Shown here piece after piece: positions 26,337-35,266 of a stretch of DNA of 35,266 nucleotides (the stretch's first letter is position 1; each line of letters begins with the position of its first letter). The stretch is from Desulfobulbaceae bacterium (GTDB lineage Bacteria > Desulfobacterota > Desulfobulbia > Desulfobulbales > Desulfobulbaceae). The DNA is taken from contig JABMJC010000010.1 in NCBI GenBank assembly GCA_013201405.1, forward strand, positions 1 to 35,266, given 5' to 3'. Below the pieces are notes generated by a model, which was given only the letters and a program-made list of their open reading frames with translations, did not search any database and was not told the origin of the DNA. Both the position numbers and the translations under genes were made by a program.

Positions 26337-27044
26337 ATGGAAGAACGGCTACAAAAGATACTGGCCCGGGCCGGCATTGCCTCCCGCCGCGCTGCCGAAC
26401 AACTGATTCTTGCCGGCCGAGTGCAGGTGGATGGCCGCACCATCACCCAGCTGGGCTATAAGGCAGATCCAGATCAGGTGTCTATCCGGGTGGATGGCAA
26501 GAAGATAAGCGCAGAACAGAAAGTCTACCTTTTGCTGAACAAACCGGCGGGTTATGTTACCACCCTGTCCGATCCGCAGGGCAGAAAAACCGTAGCGGAA
26601 CTTGTCCGGAATATTCCTGCACGCCTTTTCCCGGTTGGCCGGCTTGACCTGGACACCGAGGGTGCCCTGATCATGACCAATGACGGTGCCTTTGCCCACA
26701 CCATTCTCCATCCCAGTCACGAAATTAAGCGAACCTACGAAGCCCTTGTCAACGGACTACCCAGCCGCAATACCTTGCGGCAACTCAGTACCGGCATAGA
26801 GCTCGATGATTTTGTCACTGCACCGGCCAAACTGCGCTTGCTGCGTCGAGAGGCAAAGAGCAGTCTGGTGGAAATCATCATTCATGAAGGTAAAAAGCGG
26901 CAAGTGCGGCGCATGTTCCAGGCGGTGGGCCACCGCGTTCTCCATTTGCGCCGTATCGCCTATGGCAATTTGCGCCTCAACAACCTGCCCCTTGGCCACT
27001 ACAAGATGCTCAGCCCTGCGGATCGTGAGCAGATCTTTTCATAA
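26337..27044 (+). CDS. rluB: RluB-type rRNA large-subunit pseudouridine synthase
   Basis: S4 domain ERLQKILARAGIASRRAAEQLILAGRVQVDG; RLDLDTEGALIMTNDG catalytic motif; EGKKRQVRRM. Confidence 0.92.
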   Translation: MEERLQKILARAGIASRRAAEQLILAGRVQVDGRTITQLGYKADPDQVSIRVDGKKISAEQKVYLLLNKPAGYVTTLSDPQGRKTVAELVRNIPARLFPVGRLDLDTEGALIMTNDGAFAHTILHPSHEIKRTYEALVNGLPSRNTLRQLSTGIELDDFVTAPAKLRLLRREAKSSLVEIIIHEGKKRQVRRMFQAVGHRVLHLRRIAYGNLRLNNLPLGHYKMLSPADREQIFS

Positions 27045-27198
27045 AAATTTCTTTACTTTCAAGAAAACAATTGCTTAATATTACTATAATACTTCTTTTT
27101 TTGTAAACATGGCGCTACGTTAAAAGATACATCACGTTGTGAGCGCCGGGTGCACATACATGCTACTTGCATTTGTCCACCACGGGGAGGGAGGAGAA

Positions 27199-27486
27199 AT
27201 GAACAAGTCGGAACTCACAGAACAGCTCGCTGAATCCATGCAGCTCTCCGTACGGGAAGCCGCCTCCATTGTCAACACCATCATCGACACCATGACCGAG
27301 GCGCTCGCACGGGGTGACTCCATAGAAATTCGTGGTTTTGGCAGCTTTGTCGTCAAAAGCTACGATGCCTATACCGGAAGAAACCCAAAAACAGGCGAAC
27401 AGATTACTGTGCAGCCCAAAAAACTGCCTTTTTTCAAGGTTGGCAAAGATTTGCGCGAGCAGGTCAACAAAGGGAAAAAGGCCTAA
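27199..27486 (+). CDS. HU/IHF-family DNA-binding protein
   Basis: MNKSELTEQLAESMQLSVREAASIVNTIIDTMTEAL..IEIRGFGSFVVKSYDAYTGRNPKTGEQI; SD GGAGGAG. Confidence 0.95.
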   Translation: MNKSELTEQLAESMQLSVREAASIVNTIIDTMTEALARGDSIEIRGFGSFVVKSYDAYTGRNPKTGEQITVQPKKLPFFKVGKDLREQVNKGKKA

Positions 27487-28838
27487 CGATCTACAGAATC
27501 CTGTCGTTCTTCGACCTCGCCCACCAGGTCATAGACATGCGCCTCGGTAACGCGTACCGCAACAATGTCGCCCACATCGGCCTGGCCAGCAGTGATATAG
27601 ACACAACCGTCAATCTCCGGGGCCTGGAAGCGGGTTCTCCCTTCCAATAGCAACTCGCTCTCCCGACTATACCCCTCCACCAGCACCGGTTCTATTGAAC
27701 CGACTCTTTCCTGCAATAAAGCGGCGCTCACCTTTGCCTGGGCTGCCATGACCGTCGTACGCCGCTCCTCTTTTTCTTCTTCACTGATCTTGCCGGACAA
27801 CCTGGCGGCAATGCATCCTTCCTCGTCTTGGTAAGCAAACACTCCAACGTGATCTAGGCGCCAACTATCAATTGCACCAACAAGCTCCTGTACATCTGCT
27901 GCACTCTCGCCAGGAAAGCCAACCATAAAGGTGGTGCGCAGGGCGCAATGGGGTAATATCGTCCGCACACGTACAACAAGTTCTTCCAGTTGCCTACGCT
28001 GATAGCGGCGATTCATGGCACGCAGCACAGTATCGCTGACATGCTGCATGGGAACATCCAGGTAGGGCAGGATGCGGTCCTGCTCCTGCATGTAGGCAAG
28101 CAGGGCCTCGCTGATACCGCTAGGGTACAGGTACAGAAGGCGAATCCACGCTATAGAAGTATGTTCGGCAAGGGCCCTGAGCAAAGCGACAAGCCCGTCA
28201 TCCATACCCAAATCCTGACCATAAGCGCTCAGGTCTTGGGCGATCAAGGAAAGCTCCCGAACACCACTGCCGTCCAGCCGTTGTGCCTCCTGCACCAGAT
28301 CGGCCAGGGTGCGGCTGCGCAGACGCCCGCGGATGGAAGGAATCATGCAGTAGCTACAACGGTTATCGCATCCTTCGGTAACCTTCAAATAAGCGCGGAA
28401 AAAAGGCGTGGCAAGATAACGGGGAACACTACTGTCCATCAGATAGAGTGCCTCTCCGGGGCTGATGACACAGCGCTGGCCAGATTCTTTCTCTGCCAGC
28501 AGCCCTGCAATAGCTGGGAACTCATCCAGGCCGATAAAAAGATCTACCTCAGGCAGAGCAGCAGCCAAGTCCCGGCCATAACGCTGCACCAGACAACCGG
28601 TAACCACCAGTTTTTTGCCAGGATCTTCCTGCTTATGGGTCGCCAGTTCCAAAATAGTATCAACAGCCTCTTCAGCGGCCCTCTGGATGAAGCCACAGGT
28701 ATTCCCCAGCAGCACCTCTGCCTCTGCCGGGTCTGCCACGACCTGATAGCCATCTGCTGCCAGGGCCGCCAGCATCACTTCAGAATCCACTAAATTCTTC
28801 GGACAGCCCAGGCTTACCAAGTGCAGGGTCTTGCTCAT
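27483..28838 (-). CDS. rimO: Ribosomal protein S12 methylthiotransferase
   Basis: MSKTLHLVSLGCPKNLVDSEVM..EGCDNRCSYCMIPSIRGRLRSR (radical SAM CxxxCxxC)..MVGFPGES; TRAM at C-terminus. Confidence 0.95.
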   Translation of the reverse strand: MSKTLHLVSLGCPKNLVDSEVMLAALAADGYQVVADPAEAEVLLGNTCGFIQRAAEEAVDTILELATHKQEDPGKKLVVTGCLVQRYGRDLAAALPEVDLFIGLDEFPAIAGLLAEKESGQRCVISPGEALYLMDSSVPRYLATPFFRAYLKVTEGCDNRCSYCMIPSIRGRLRSRTLADLVQEAQRLDGSGVRELSLIAQDLSAYGQDLGMDDGLVALLRALAEHTSIAWIRLLYLYPSGISEALLAYMQEQDRILPYLDVPMQHVSDTVLRAMNRRYQRRQLEELVVRVRTILPHCALRTTFMVGFPGESAADVQELVGAIDSWRLDHVGVFAYQDEEGCIAARLSGKISEEEKEERRTTVMAAQAKVSAALLQERVGSIEPVLVEGYSRESELLLEGRTRFQAPEIDGCVYITAGQADVGDIVAVRVTEAHVYDLVGEVEERQDSVDR

Positions 28839-29548
28839 GAGCGCAAGTCTCCAAAAAAGGAACAAAGATGCTGTAAACGCTCCTGGGAGGCACGGCGAAA
28901 GGTCTGCGCCGTAAAGCCAGGCCGCCATGTGGAGTGAAAAAGTTCATCCGACACCGTAAAGAGGGCAGCCAGTTGCACATGGCGAAAGGCTGCTACCGCC
29001 CTGAGCGCAGCGTATTCCATATCAACGGCCCATACCCCCTGGTCCGCATAACGGGTAATCTTTTTCCTGGTTTCCCTAAATGGCGCATCTGTACTCCACA
29101 GGGGCCCTTGTCGCGGGGCAAGATCCTGACAGACAAGCCACGAGTGTAACGCTTCTTCCAAAGAACTGTCCCGCCCCTTCTCCTGGTAGGGGTAGTGGCG
29201 ACTGGTGCCCTCTTCGCTGACCGCAGCCAACGGCATAAAGAGGTTACCGAGCACCAATTGTGGCTGTAAAGAACCGCACCAACTGTAGACAATAATGCGA
29301 CTTGCTCCCAAGGTAACAAGTGATTCCAAGCATAGTGCTGCCATGGGTGCACCCACAGCCGGGCCAGCCACAAAAAATTTCGGCCCATTATACAGGTGTG
29401 CATTAAAAAGAAACCGCTTCTTCAGGCCATGTCTGTCCGACAAGCCACCAAAACAGTGTACATCAGAGGGGTTGACTGCCAATAATCCACAGGAAGCTAC
29501 AGGCTTTTGTTTTGACCTGTGCTGCACAGGACGAACGAGCGAATCCAT
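28835..29548 (-). CDS. PNP/UDP-phosphorylase-family nucleoside phosphorylase
   Basis: FVAGPAVGAPMAALCLESLVTLGASRIIVYSWCGSL..WAVDMEYAALRAVAAFRHVQLAALFTVSDEL; overlaps rimO start (ATGA). ORF track extends to 29602 but that crosses a terminator; ATG 29548 preferred. Confidence 0.85.
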   Translation of the reverse strand: MDSLVRPVQHRSKQKPVASCGLLAVNPSDVHCFGGLSDRHGLKKRFLFNAHLYNGPKFFVAGPAVGAPMAALCLESLVTLGASRIIVYSWCGSLQPQLVLGNLFMPLAAVSEEGTSRHYPYQEKGRDSSLEEALHSWLVCQDLAPRQGPLWSTDAPFRETRKKITRYADQGVWAVDMEYAALRAVAAFRHVQLAALFTVSDELFHSTWRPGFTAQTFRRASQERLQHLCSFFGDLRS

Positions 29549-29559
29549 AAAATACACAA

Positions 29560-29595
29560 GAAAAAAGGGTTGCAGCTTTGTTCGCCACAACCCTT
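29560..29595 (-). terminator. Rho-independent terminator after atpE (minus strand)
   Basis: Minus-strand AAGGGTTG..CAACCCTTTTTTC. Confidence 0.75.
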
Positions 29596-29619
29596 GATAC
29601 AACCCGGCTACGAGTCTAT

Positions 29620-29943
<324 letters not shown>

Positions 29944-29963
29944 TCAACCTGATGAGCTTTTTA

Positions 29964-30689
29964 TCAGTGGGCAGGATGCTCCATGGCGCCTGCACAGTAC
30001 AACACAGACAACAAGACAAAAACCACTGCCTGAATCACAGAAACCAGCACGCCGAGCATGAGGATGGGCAGGGGAGCAAAATATGCCCCGGCCAGCATAA
30101 ACAGCACGATGAGCAGGACTTCCTTGGCAAAAATGTTGCCAAAAAGACGCATGGAAAGTGAAATAAGGCGAGCGAAGTTACTAATGAGTTCCAGGAGGAA
30201 CATAAAGGGTGCCAGCCATTTGCTGGGTCCCATGAAATGTTTGTAATATTGCAAACCGTGAAACTTGAAGCCCAGGAAATGGTGGGTGAGCCAAACAATG
30301 ATGGTCATACCCAGGGTGATGTTGAGGTTTGCCGTGGGTGAGGTAAAGCCGGGAATGAGGCCGATCATATTGGAGACAAGGATGTAGAGAAAAAAGGTGG
30401 CCATCATCGGGAAGAGCGTTTTTGCACCCTTTTCTCCCAAATTTTCCACACACATGTCCATCAGGCCACCAATGACCACTTCCCAAAAATTCTGACCGTT
30501 GCCGGGCACCAGTTCCATTTTACCCAAGGTCAAACGGGGCACCAACACCAAAAAAGCCATAACCAACCACGTGTAGGTCATGTAGGGGGTGCAGAGTTGC
30601 TCAATAAAGGTATGGCCGGTGGGGGTATGGGGAACCGGCAGGCCAAGCCCTTGCAGAATCAAAGAAATGAACAGTATTGGGTGTTCCAT
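29964..30689 (-). CDS. atpB: F-type ATP synthase subunit a
   Basis: ELISNFARLISLSMRLFGNIFAKEVLL (essential Arg helix), multi-TM. Confidence 0.97.
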   Translation of the reverse strand: MEHPILFISLILQGLGLPVPHTPTGHTFIEQLCTPYMTYTWLVMAFLVLVPRLTLGKMELVPGNGQNFWEVVIGGLMDMCVENLGEKGAKTLFPMMATFFLYILVSNMIGLIPGFTSPTANLNITLGMTIIVWLTHHFLGFKFHGLQYYKHFMGPSKWLAPFMFLLELISNFARLISLSMRLFGNIFAKEVLLIVLFMLAGAYFAPLPILMLGVLVSVIQAVVFVLLSVLYCAGAMEHPAH

Positions 30690-30702
30690 GATCTCTCCCC
30701 TG

Positions 30703-31116
30703 TCAGGGTATACCTGACAGCTTTTTTCTTTTTCCGACTACTCCAATTAGTACCACACTCAACATGATTGTAGCCAGCCCTAAAACAAGACCAAGGGGTT
30801 GAATCGTTATTCTTGTGGCAATGGCAAAGAGAAGCAACGCCAGCACAGTGAAGCGGCCCAGTGACTTGACCATAAACCGGGCTTTTTCCATGCCACTGAT
30901 TGCGCCTCCCGCAGCATTGTCTGATGCCAGCCGGTCCATCAGTTGGCGAACATCCCGCTGGAGCAGAAAAAAACTGCCACAGGCCAGCACCGCACCAACA
31001 AGTACGGACAGGGCAAAATGCATGCCGGAAAATATCCAGCCACCAAGCGCTATCAGCAAGGCCAAGAACAGGGCCAAAGCCAATATCCGCCGAACCAGCT
31101 GTTTATTCTCATTCAT
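30703..31116 (-). CDS. atpI: ATP synthase subunit I
   Basis: Small multi-TM protein MNENKQLVRRILALALFLALLIALGGWIFSG.. immediately upstream of atpB. ORF track extends to 31248. Confidence 0.8.
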   Translation of the reverse strand: MNENKQLVRRILALALFLALLIALGGWIFSGMHFALSVLVGAVLACGSFFLLQRDVRQLMDRLASDNAAGGAISGMEKARFMVKSLGRFTVLALLLFAIATRITIQPLGLVLGLATIMLSVVLIGVVGKRKKLSGIP

Positions 31117-31336
31117 CCCGCACCATTTTGGTGAGGGCCCAAAGACTTCTGAAACCTGCAACAATGCCCAAGGCAAAAAAAATAAACGTAAACCACGGCG
31201 CAGTCCTGCCGGCCAGCAATTTGTTGTCCAAGAACCAGCCCATGGCAAAACCGATGATCACCGAGAGGACAAAGGTCAGCCCTGCATTGCTGTAGACCGC
31301 CAACTGCCGTACTATTTGTTTACGATCCTCAGACAT
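31109..31336 (-). CDS. AtpZ/AtpI-family protein
   Basis: MSEDRKQIVRQLAVYSNAGLTFVLSVIIGFAMGWFLDNKLLAGRTAPWFTFIFFALGIVAGFRSLW; first gene of the F0 cluster. Confidence 0.88.
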   Translation of the reverse strand: MSEDRKQIVRQLAVYSNAGLTFVLSVIIGFAMGWFLDNKLLAGRTAPWFTFIFFALGIVAGFRSLWALTKMVRDE

Positions 31337-31412
31337 AAAAACTCGTAGCCCAGCCCTGTTTCATCTACGAAGGAGTAGCATGAGCTCAGATCAAGTGCAA
31401 TATTTTTCTGAA

Positions 31413-32702
31413 TTAACCCATCAATTTTTTAAATGAAGCCTCGGTCGCTGCCAAAATCTTGTCAAGATGGGAACGCTCGTGCGCAGCAGAGAGGAAGAAG
31501 GCCTCGAACTGCGAAGGCGCCAGCCAGACGCCCTGGGCCAGCATATTGCGGTAGTGACTGGCGTAGCGCTGGGTATCTGCGGTCATGGCTGAAGTATAAT
31601 CGTGCACCTTTTCCTGCGTGAAGAAACAGGTCATCATCGAACCGATCCTGTTGAGGCTAACCGGTACAGCGGCTTTTTGGGCAATGCTGCGCAGCTCTGC
31701 GGCAAACCAGTCGCTCTTTTCCTCAAGCTCCGTGTAAAAGCCTGGCCTTTTGAGAACATCAAGCATGGCGATCCCTGCGGCCATGGCCAAAGGATTGCCG
31801 GACAGGGTGCCTGCCTGGTACACTGGTCCGTCAGGGGCCACCTTGCCCATCAAGGCCTCTTTGCCGCCATAGGCTCCCACCGGCAGCCCACCGCCGATGA
31901 TCTTGCCCAGGCAGGTGAGATCCGGCTGGATGCCGAAACGCTCCTGCGCCCCGCCAAGCGCCAGGCGAAAACCGGTGATCACTTCGTCAAAAATAAGCAC
32001 AATACCTTGGGCACTGGTCTCTTCGCGCAAGGTCTCCAAAAAACCGGGTTCAGGTGGCACAACCCCCATATTGCCCGCCACCGGCTCCACAATCACGCAG
32101 GCAATGTCTTTGCCGCGCTCCTGCAGCGTCTTTTTGAAAAGGACTATATCGTTGTAGGGAATGGAGATGGTGTTTTTGACGATGTCTTCCGGCACACCCG
32201 GGCTGCCGGGAATACCCAAGGTAAGCAGGCCGGAGCCGGCCTTGATCAGAAAGGAGTCGGCATGCCCATGGTAGCAGCCGTCAAATTTCACCACCACATC
32301 CCTCCCGGTGTGGGCACGGGCAAGGCGAATGGCACTCATGGTGGCTTCGGTACCAGAGTTGACAAAACGTACCTTGTCCAACGAGGGAAAGGCTGCGCAC
32401 ACCTTTTCCGCCAGTTCCACCTCCAGGGGTGAAGGTGCACCAAAACTCGTGCCCAAGGCTGCGGTTTGCCTGATGGCCTCCACCACCTCCGGATGGGCAT
32501 GCCCAAGGATCATTGGTCCCCAAGAACTGACCAGATCGATAAAGGTGTTCCCATCCACATCGGTAATCAGGCAGCCCTGCGCCTTGTGCACAAACAAGGG
32601 ATCGCAACCCACAGAGCGGCAGGCCCGTACCGGTGAGTTGACTCCCCCTGGAATCAGCTGGCGTGCCTGGGCAAAAAGTTGAGCAGAACGGGTAGTTTGC
32701 AT
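31413..32702 (-). CDS. hemL: Glutamate-1-semialdehyde 2,1-aminomutase
   Basis: LFAQARQLIPGGVNSPVRACRSVGCDPLF..VKFDGCYHGHADSFLIKAGSGLLTLG..LIFDEVITGFRLALGGAQERFG. Confidence 0.97.
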   Translation of the reverse strand: MQTTRSAQLFAQARQLIPGGVNSPVRACRSVGCDPLFVHKAQGCLITDVDGNTFIDLVSSWGPMILGHAHPEVVEAIRQTAALGTSFGAPSPLEVELAEKVCAAFPSLDKVRFVNSGTEATMSAIRLARAHTGRDVVVKFDGCYHGHADSFLIKAGSGLLTLGIPGSPGVPEDIVKNTISIPYNDIVLFKKTLQERGKDIACVIVEPVAGNMGVVPPEPGFLETLREETSAQGIVLIFDEVITGFRLALGGAQERFGIQPDLTCLGKIIGGGLPVGAYGGKEALMGKVAPDGPVYQAGTLSGNPLAMAAGIAMLDVLKRPGFYTELEEKSDWFAAELRSIAQKAAVPVSLNRIGSMMTCFFTQEKVHDYTSAMTADTQRYASHYRNMLAQGVWLAPSQFEAFFLSAAHERSHLDKILAATEASFKKLMG

Positions 32703-32927
32703 GTATCCTCCCCCAAAAACCCCGAAAGCAAAGACAAATTATACAACATAGCAGTCTATAGCATGTTGCCATTGCTGGTGTCAAATTTTCTCGACCCTGG
32801 AGAAGAGGAATTGCCCTGCTCCATGGATACGGGTAGTATGGGGTGTTTACAGTAGTATTGGAAAACAGGGGCGGCAGAGTGCTTGTCTCCACATGATAAG
32901 ATAAATGCGAAACCAGGATTGAATCAC

Positions 32928-34613
32928 ATGGCCATTGATCCCAACAAAGTCATCTATTCGATGATGAAAGTCAGTAAAAAATATAACCAGAAGTATGTAC
33001 TGAAGGATATTTCCCTCTCCTATTTCTACGGTGCCAAAATCGGGGTGCTGGGCTTGAACGGCTCGGGTAAGAGTACGCTTCTGCGTATCCTTGCCGGCAT
33101 TGATCGCGAACACGAAGGCAAGACCATGCTTTCCGAAGGCTACACCATCGACTACCTGCCACAGGAGCCGGAACTTGACGGCGATAAAACCGTGCGTCAA
33201 GTGGTGGAGGAAGGGGCACAGGCTACGCTTGATCTGCTGGCGGAATTCAATGCCATCAACGAACAGTTTGCCCAACCCATGGACGACCAGGCCATGGATG
33301 CCCTGCTCGAACGCCAGGCCAAGGTGCAAGACCAGCTTGATGCCGCAGACGCCTGGAACCTCGATTCCCGCCTGGAAATGGCCATGGACGCCCTGCGCTG
33401 CCCACCGGCTGACAGCAACTGCGCCCACCTGTCCGGTGGAGAAAAACGCCGGGTTGCACTGTGCCGCATCCTTCTGAAAAATCCAGACATTCTCCTTTTG
33501 GATGAGCCCACCAACCATCTGGATGCCGAGTCGGTTTCCTGGCTGGAGCAGCACTTGCAACAGTATGCCGGCACGGTGATTGCCGTCACCCACGACCGCT
33601 ACTTTCTCGACAATGTGGCCGGCTGGATCCTGGAGTTGGACCGTGGCCAAGGCATCCCCTGGAAGGGCAACTACTCCTCCTGGTTGGAGCAAAAGCATAA
33701 ACGCCTGGCCCAGGAAGAGAAAAAGGAGAGCGAGCGGCAGCGTACCCTCCAGCGCGAGCTGGAATGGATTCGCATGAGCCCCAAGGGCCGACGCACCAAG
33801 TCCAAAGCCCGCATCAGCGCCTATGAGAACCTTTTAAATCAGCAGGGGGAAAAGGCGGCAAGCGACTTGGAGATATATATCCCACCTGGCCCACGGCTGG
33901 GAAAGTTGGTGATTGAGGCAGAAGAGCTCAGTAAGGCCTACGACAATCGGATCTTGATGGACAAGCTCAGCTTTTCCTTGCCACCGGGCGGCATTGTTGG
34001 CATTATCGGTCCCAACGGTGCCGGCAAAAGCACCCTTTTTCGCCTGATTACCGGGCAGGAACAGGCGGATAGTGGCAGCATCCGCATTGGCGAAACCGTA
34101 AAACTTGCCTATGTGGATCAGTCGCGGGAGGTGCTCAAGCCCGAGGAGAGTATCTGGCAGGCCATTTCCGAAGGACAAGACACCATTTGGCTGGGCACTC
34201 GCGAAGTCAACTCACGCGCCTATGTGGCCCGCTTCAACTTTACTGGCAGTGATCAACAGCAGAAAGTGGGCACCCTGTCTGGCGGCCAACGCAATCGGGT
34301 ACACCTGGCTCGCATGCTCAAAGAGGGCGGTAATGTGCTGCTTCTAGACGAGCCGACCAATGATCTGGATGTCAACACCATGCGGGCTCTGGAGGAGGCG
34401 CTGGAAAACTTTGCCGGCTGTGCGGTGGTCATCAGCCATGACCGCTGGTTTCTCGATCGTATTGCCACCCATATCATGGCCTTTGAGGGCAACTCCGAGG
34501 TGGTGTGGTATGAAGGCAATTATTCGGATTATGAGCAGGACTACAAGCGCCGTAAGGGAGCGGCCGCCGATCAGCCGCATCGCATCCGCTACCGCCAGCT
34601 GACCAGAGCCTGA
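32928..34613 (+). CDS. ettA: Energy-dependent translational throttle protein EttA (ABC-F)
   Basis: Two ABC domains (GLNGSGKSTLLRILAG, GPNGAGKSTLFRLITG), signatures LSGGEKRRVALCR and LSGGQRNRVHLAR, ABC-F linker. ORF track starts at 32883; ATG 32928 preferred. Confidence 0.95.
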   Translation: MAIDPNKVIYSMMKVSKKYNQKYVLKDISLSYFYGAKIGVLGLNGSGKSTLLRILAGIDREHEGKTMLSEGYTIDYLPQEPELDGDKTVRQVVEEGAQATLDLLAEFNAINEQFAQPMDDQAMDALLERQAKVQDQLDAADAWNLDSRLEMAMDALRCPPADSNCAHLSGGEKRRVALCRILLKNPDILLLDEPTNHLDAESVSWLEQHLQQYAGTVIAVTHDRYFLDNVAGWILELDRGQGIPWKGNYSSWLEQKHKRLAQEEKKESERQRTLQRELEWIRMSPKGRRTKSKARISAYENLLNQQGEKAASDLEIYIPPGPRLGKLVIEAEELSKAYDNRILMDKLSFSLPPGGIVGIIGPNGAGKSTLFRLITGQEQADSGSIRIGETVKLAYVDQSREVLKPEESIWQAISEGQDTIWLGTREVNSRAYVARFNFTGSDQQQKVGTLSGGQRNRVHLARMLKEGGNVLLLDEPTNDLDVNTMRALEEALENFAGCAVVISHDRWFLDRIATHIMAFEGNSEVVWYEGNYSDYEQDYKRRKGAAADQPHRIRYRQLTRA

Positions 34614-34650
34614 TACCACCTTGGTGCTCCGGATGCTTGAGAACCTGTGC

Positions 34651-34698
34651 AAACAAAAAACCCGGCCACCATCTGTCTGGTGGCCGGGTTTGCACAAA
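34651..34698. terminator. Strong terminator between convergent ettA and rubrerythrin genes
   Basis: AAACCCGGCCACCA-tctgtc-TGGTGGCCGGGTTT; T-run on minus strand (GGGTTTTTTG), flanked by GTGCAAA/TTTGCAC. Confidence 0.9.
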
Positions 34699-34715
34699 CA
34701 ACCTTTCTGAAACAA

Positions 34716-35216
34716 TCAGGCTACTGTTTCAAAAACAGCTTTTTTGGCACCACACACCGGACATTTCTCCGGCGCATGCCCCAATTCAATATAACCGCAA
34801 ACCGGACAGAGGTAAAACTCGCTCACATCCATGTCTACGCCTTTTTTCACGGCCTCGAGTGCCTTGGTGTAGATCTGCGCATGCACCTCCTCGGCGTCTA
34901 CTGCAAACTTGAACATGGTTTTGGCTCTGTGGCCGTCGGCAGTGGCCAAATCAAGCATGGGCGGATACATTTCCTTAAACTCATAGGTCTCACCATTGAT
35001 GGCATCCTGCAAGTTGTCGGCAGTAGAGGCAATCATCTCAAGCGCCCTCAGATGGCCCTCGGCATGAATCCGCTCGGCCTCGGCCGTAGTGCGGAACAGT
35101 TTGGCAATATTCTTGAAGCCATCTTTTTCCGCCTTTTTGGCAAAGGCACGGTACTTCATATTGGCCTGGCTTTCTCCGGCAAAGGCTTCTTTCAAATTGT
35201 CTACAGTAGTGGTCAT
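34716..35216 (-). CDS. Rubrerythrin
   Basis: Ferritin-like di-iron domain (NLKEAFAGESQANMKYRAFAKKAEKDG..AEAERIHAEGH) plus C-terminal rubredoxin-like CPVCGYIELGHAPEKCPVCG. Confidence 0.96.
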   Translation of the reverse strand: MTTTVDNLKEAFAGESQANMKYRAFAKKAEKDGFKNIAKLFRTTAEAERIHAEGHLRALEMIASTADNLQDAINGETYEFKEMYPPMLDLATADGHRAKTMFKFAVDAEEVHAQIYTKALEAVKKGVDMDVSEFYLCPVCGYIELGHAPEKCPVCGAKKAVFETVA

Positions 35217-35266
35217 AATTGCTCCTTTCAATTAGGTGTGAGTATCTGCCCGCCTGCCATATCCAC

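Noticed and set aside
27990-28793. 267-aa plus-strand ORF
   Set aside because: Antisense to rimO.
31602-32432. 276-aa plus-strand ORF
   Set aside because: Antisense to hemL; no domain features.
32847-33698. 283-aa minus-strand ORF
   Set aside because: Antisense to ettA; low-quality protein composition.

Overview
The window is a gene-dense bacterial chromosomal segment, probably from a sulfate-reducing, Desulfobulbaceae-like Desulfobacterota. That placement is inferred from gene content and protein style only. It looks mostly core-genome. I found no CRISPR array, rRNA, tRNA, transposase or prophage signature. Left to right it holds: the 3' end of a YeiH-type transporter; a small membrane ORF; a DUF3365-like histidine kinase with a CXXCH heme motif; a sigma-54 response regulator; a membrane protein; a tandem USP; a SulP transporter with a large coiled-coil insertion; ilvB-ilvN-psd-pssA-rsmD-coaD; a Tat-Rieske/cytochrome b pair; a VanZ-like protein; a mini DnaJ-type zinc-finger protein; gap and a GT5 glycogen synthase (minus strand); cbpA-cbpM-rmuC; two glycine-zipper lipoproteins; yjbQ, a small ORF, ubiD, an RluB-type pseudouridine synthase and HU; rimO coupled to a nucleoside phosphorylase (minus); atpZ-atpI-atpB-atpE (minus); hemL (minus); ettA; and rubrerythrin (minus). 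The best leads for something under-described are: (i) the c-heme kinase/sigma-54 regulator cassette flanked by two anion transporters; (ii) the two-subunit Rieske/cytochrome b with a GPWF motif where PEWY is expected; (iii) a nucleoside phosphorylase translationally coupled to the radical-SAM enzyme RimO; (iv) a GT5 synthase lacking the canonical KXGG lysine; and (v) the ~550 bp gap before the mini zinc-finger gene, which contains an orphan CMECH heme-motif reading frame. All calls come from reading the sequence by eye; no database search was run.
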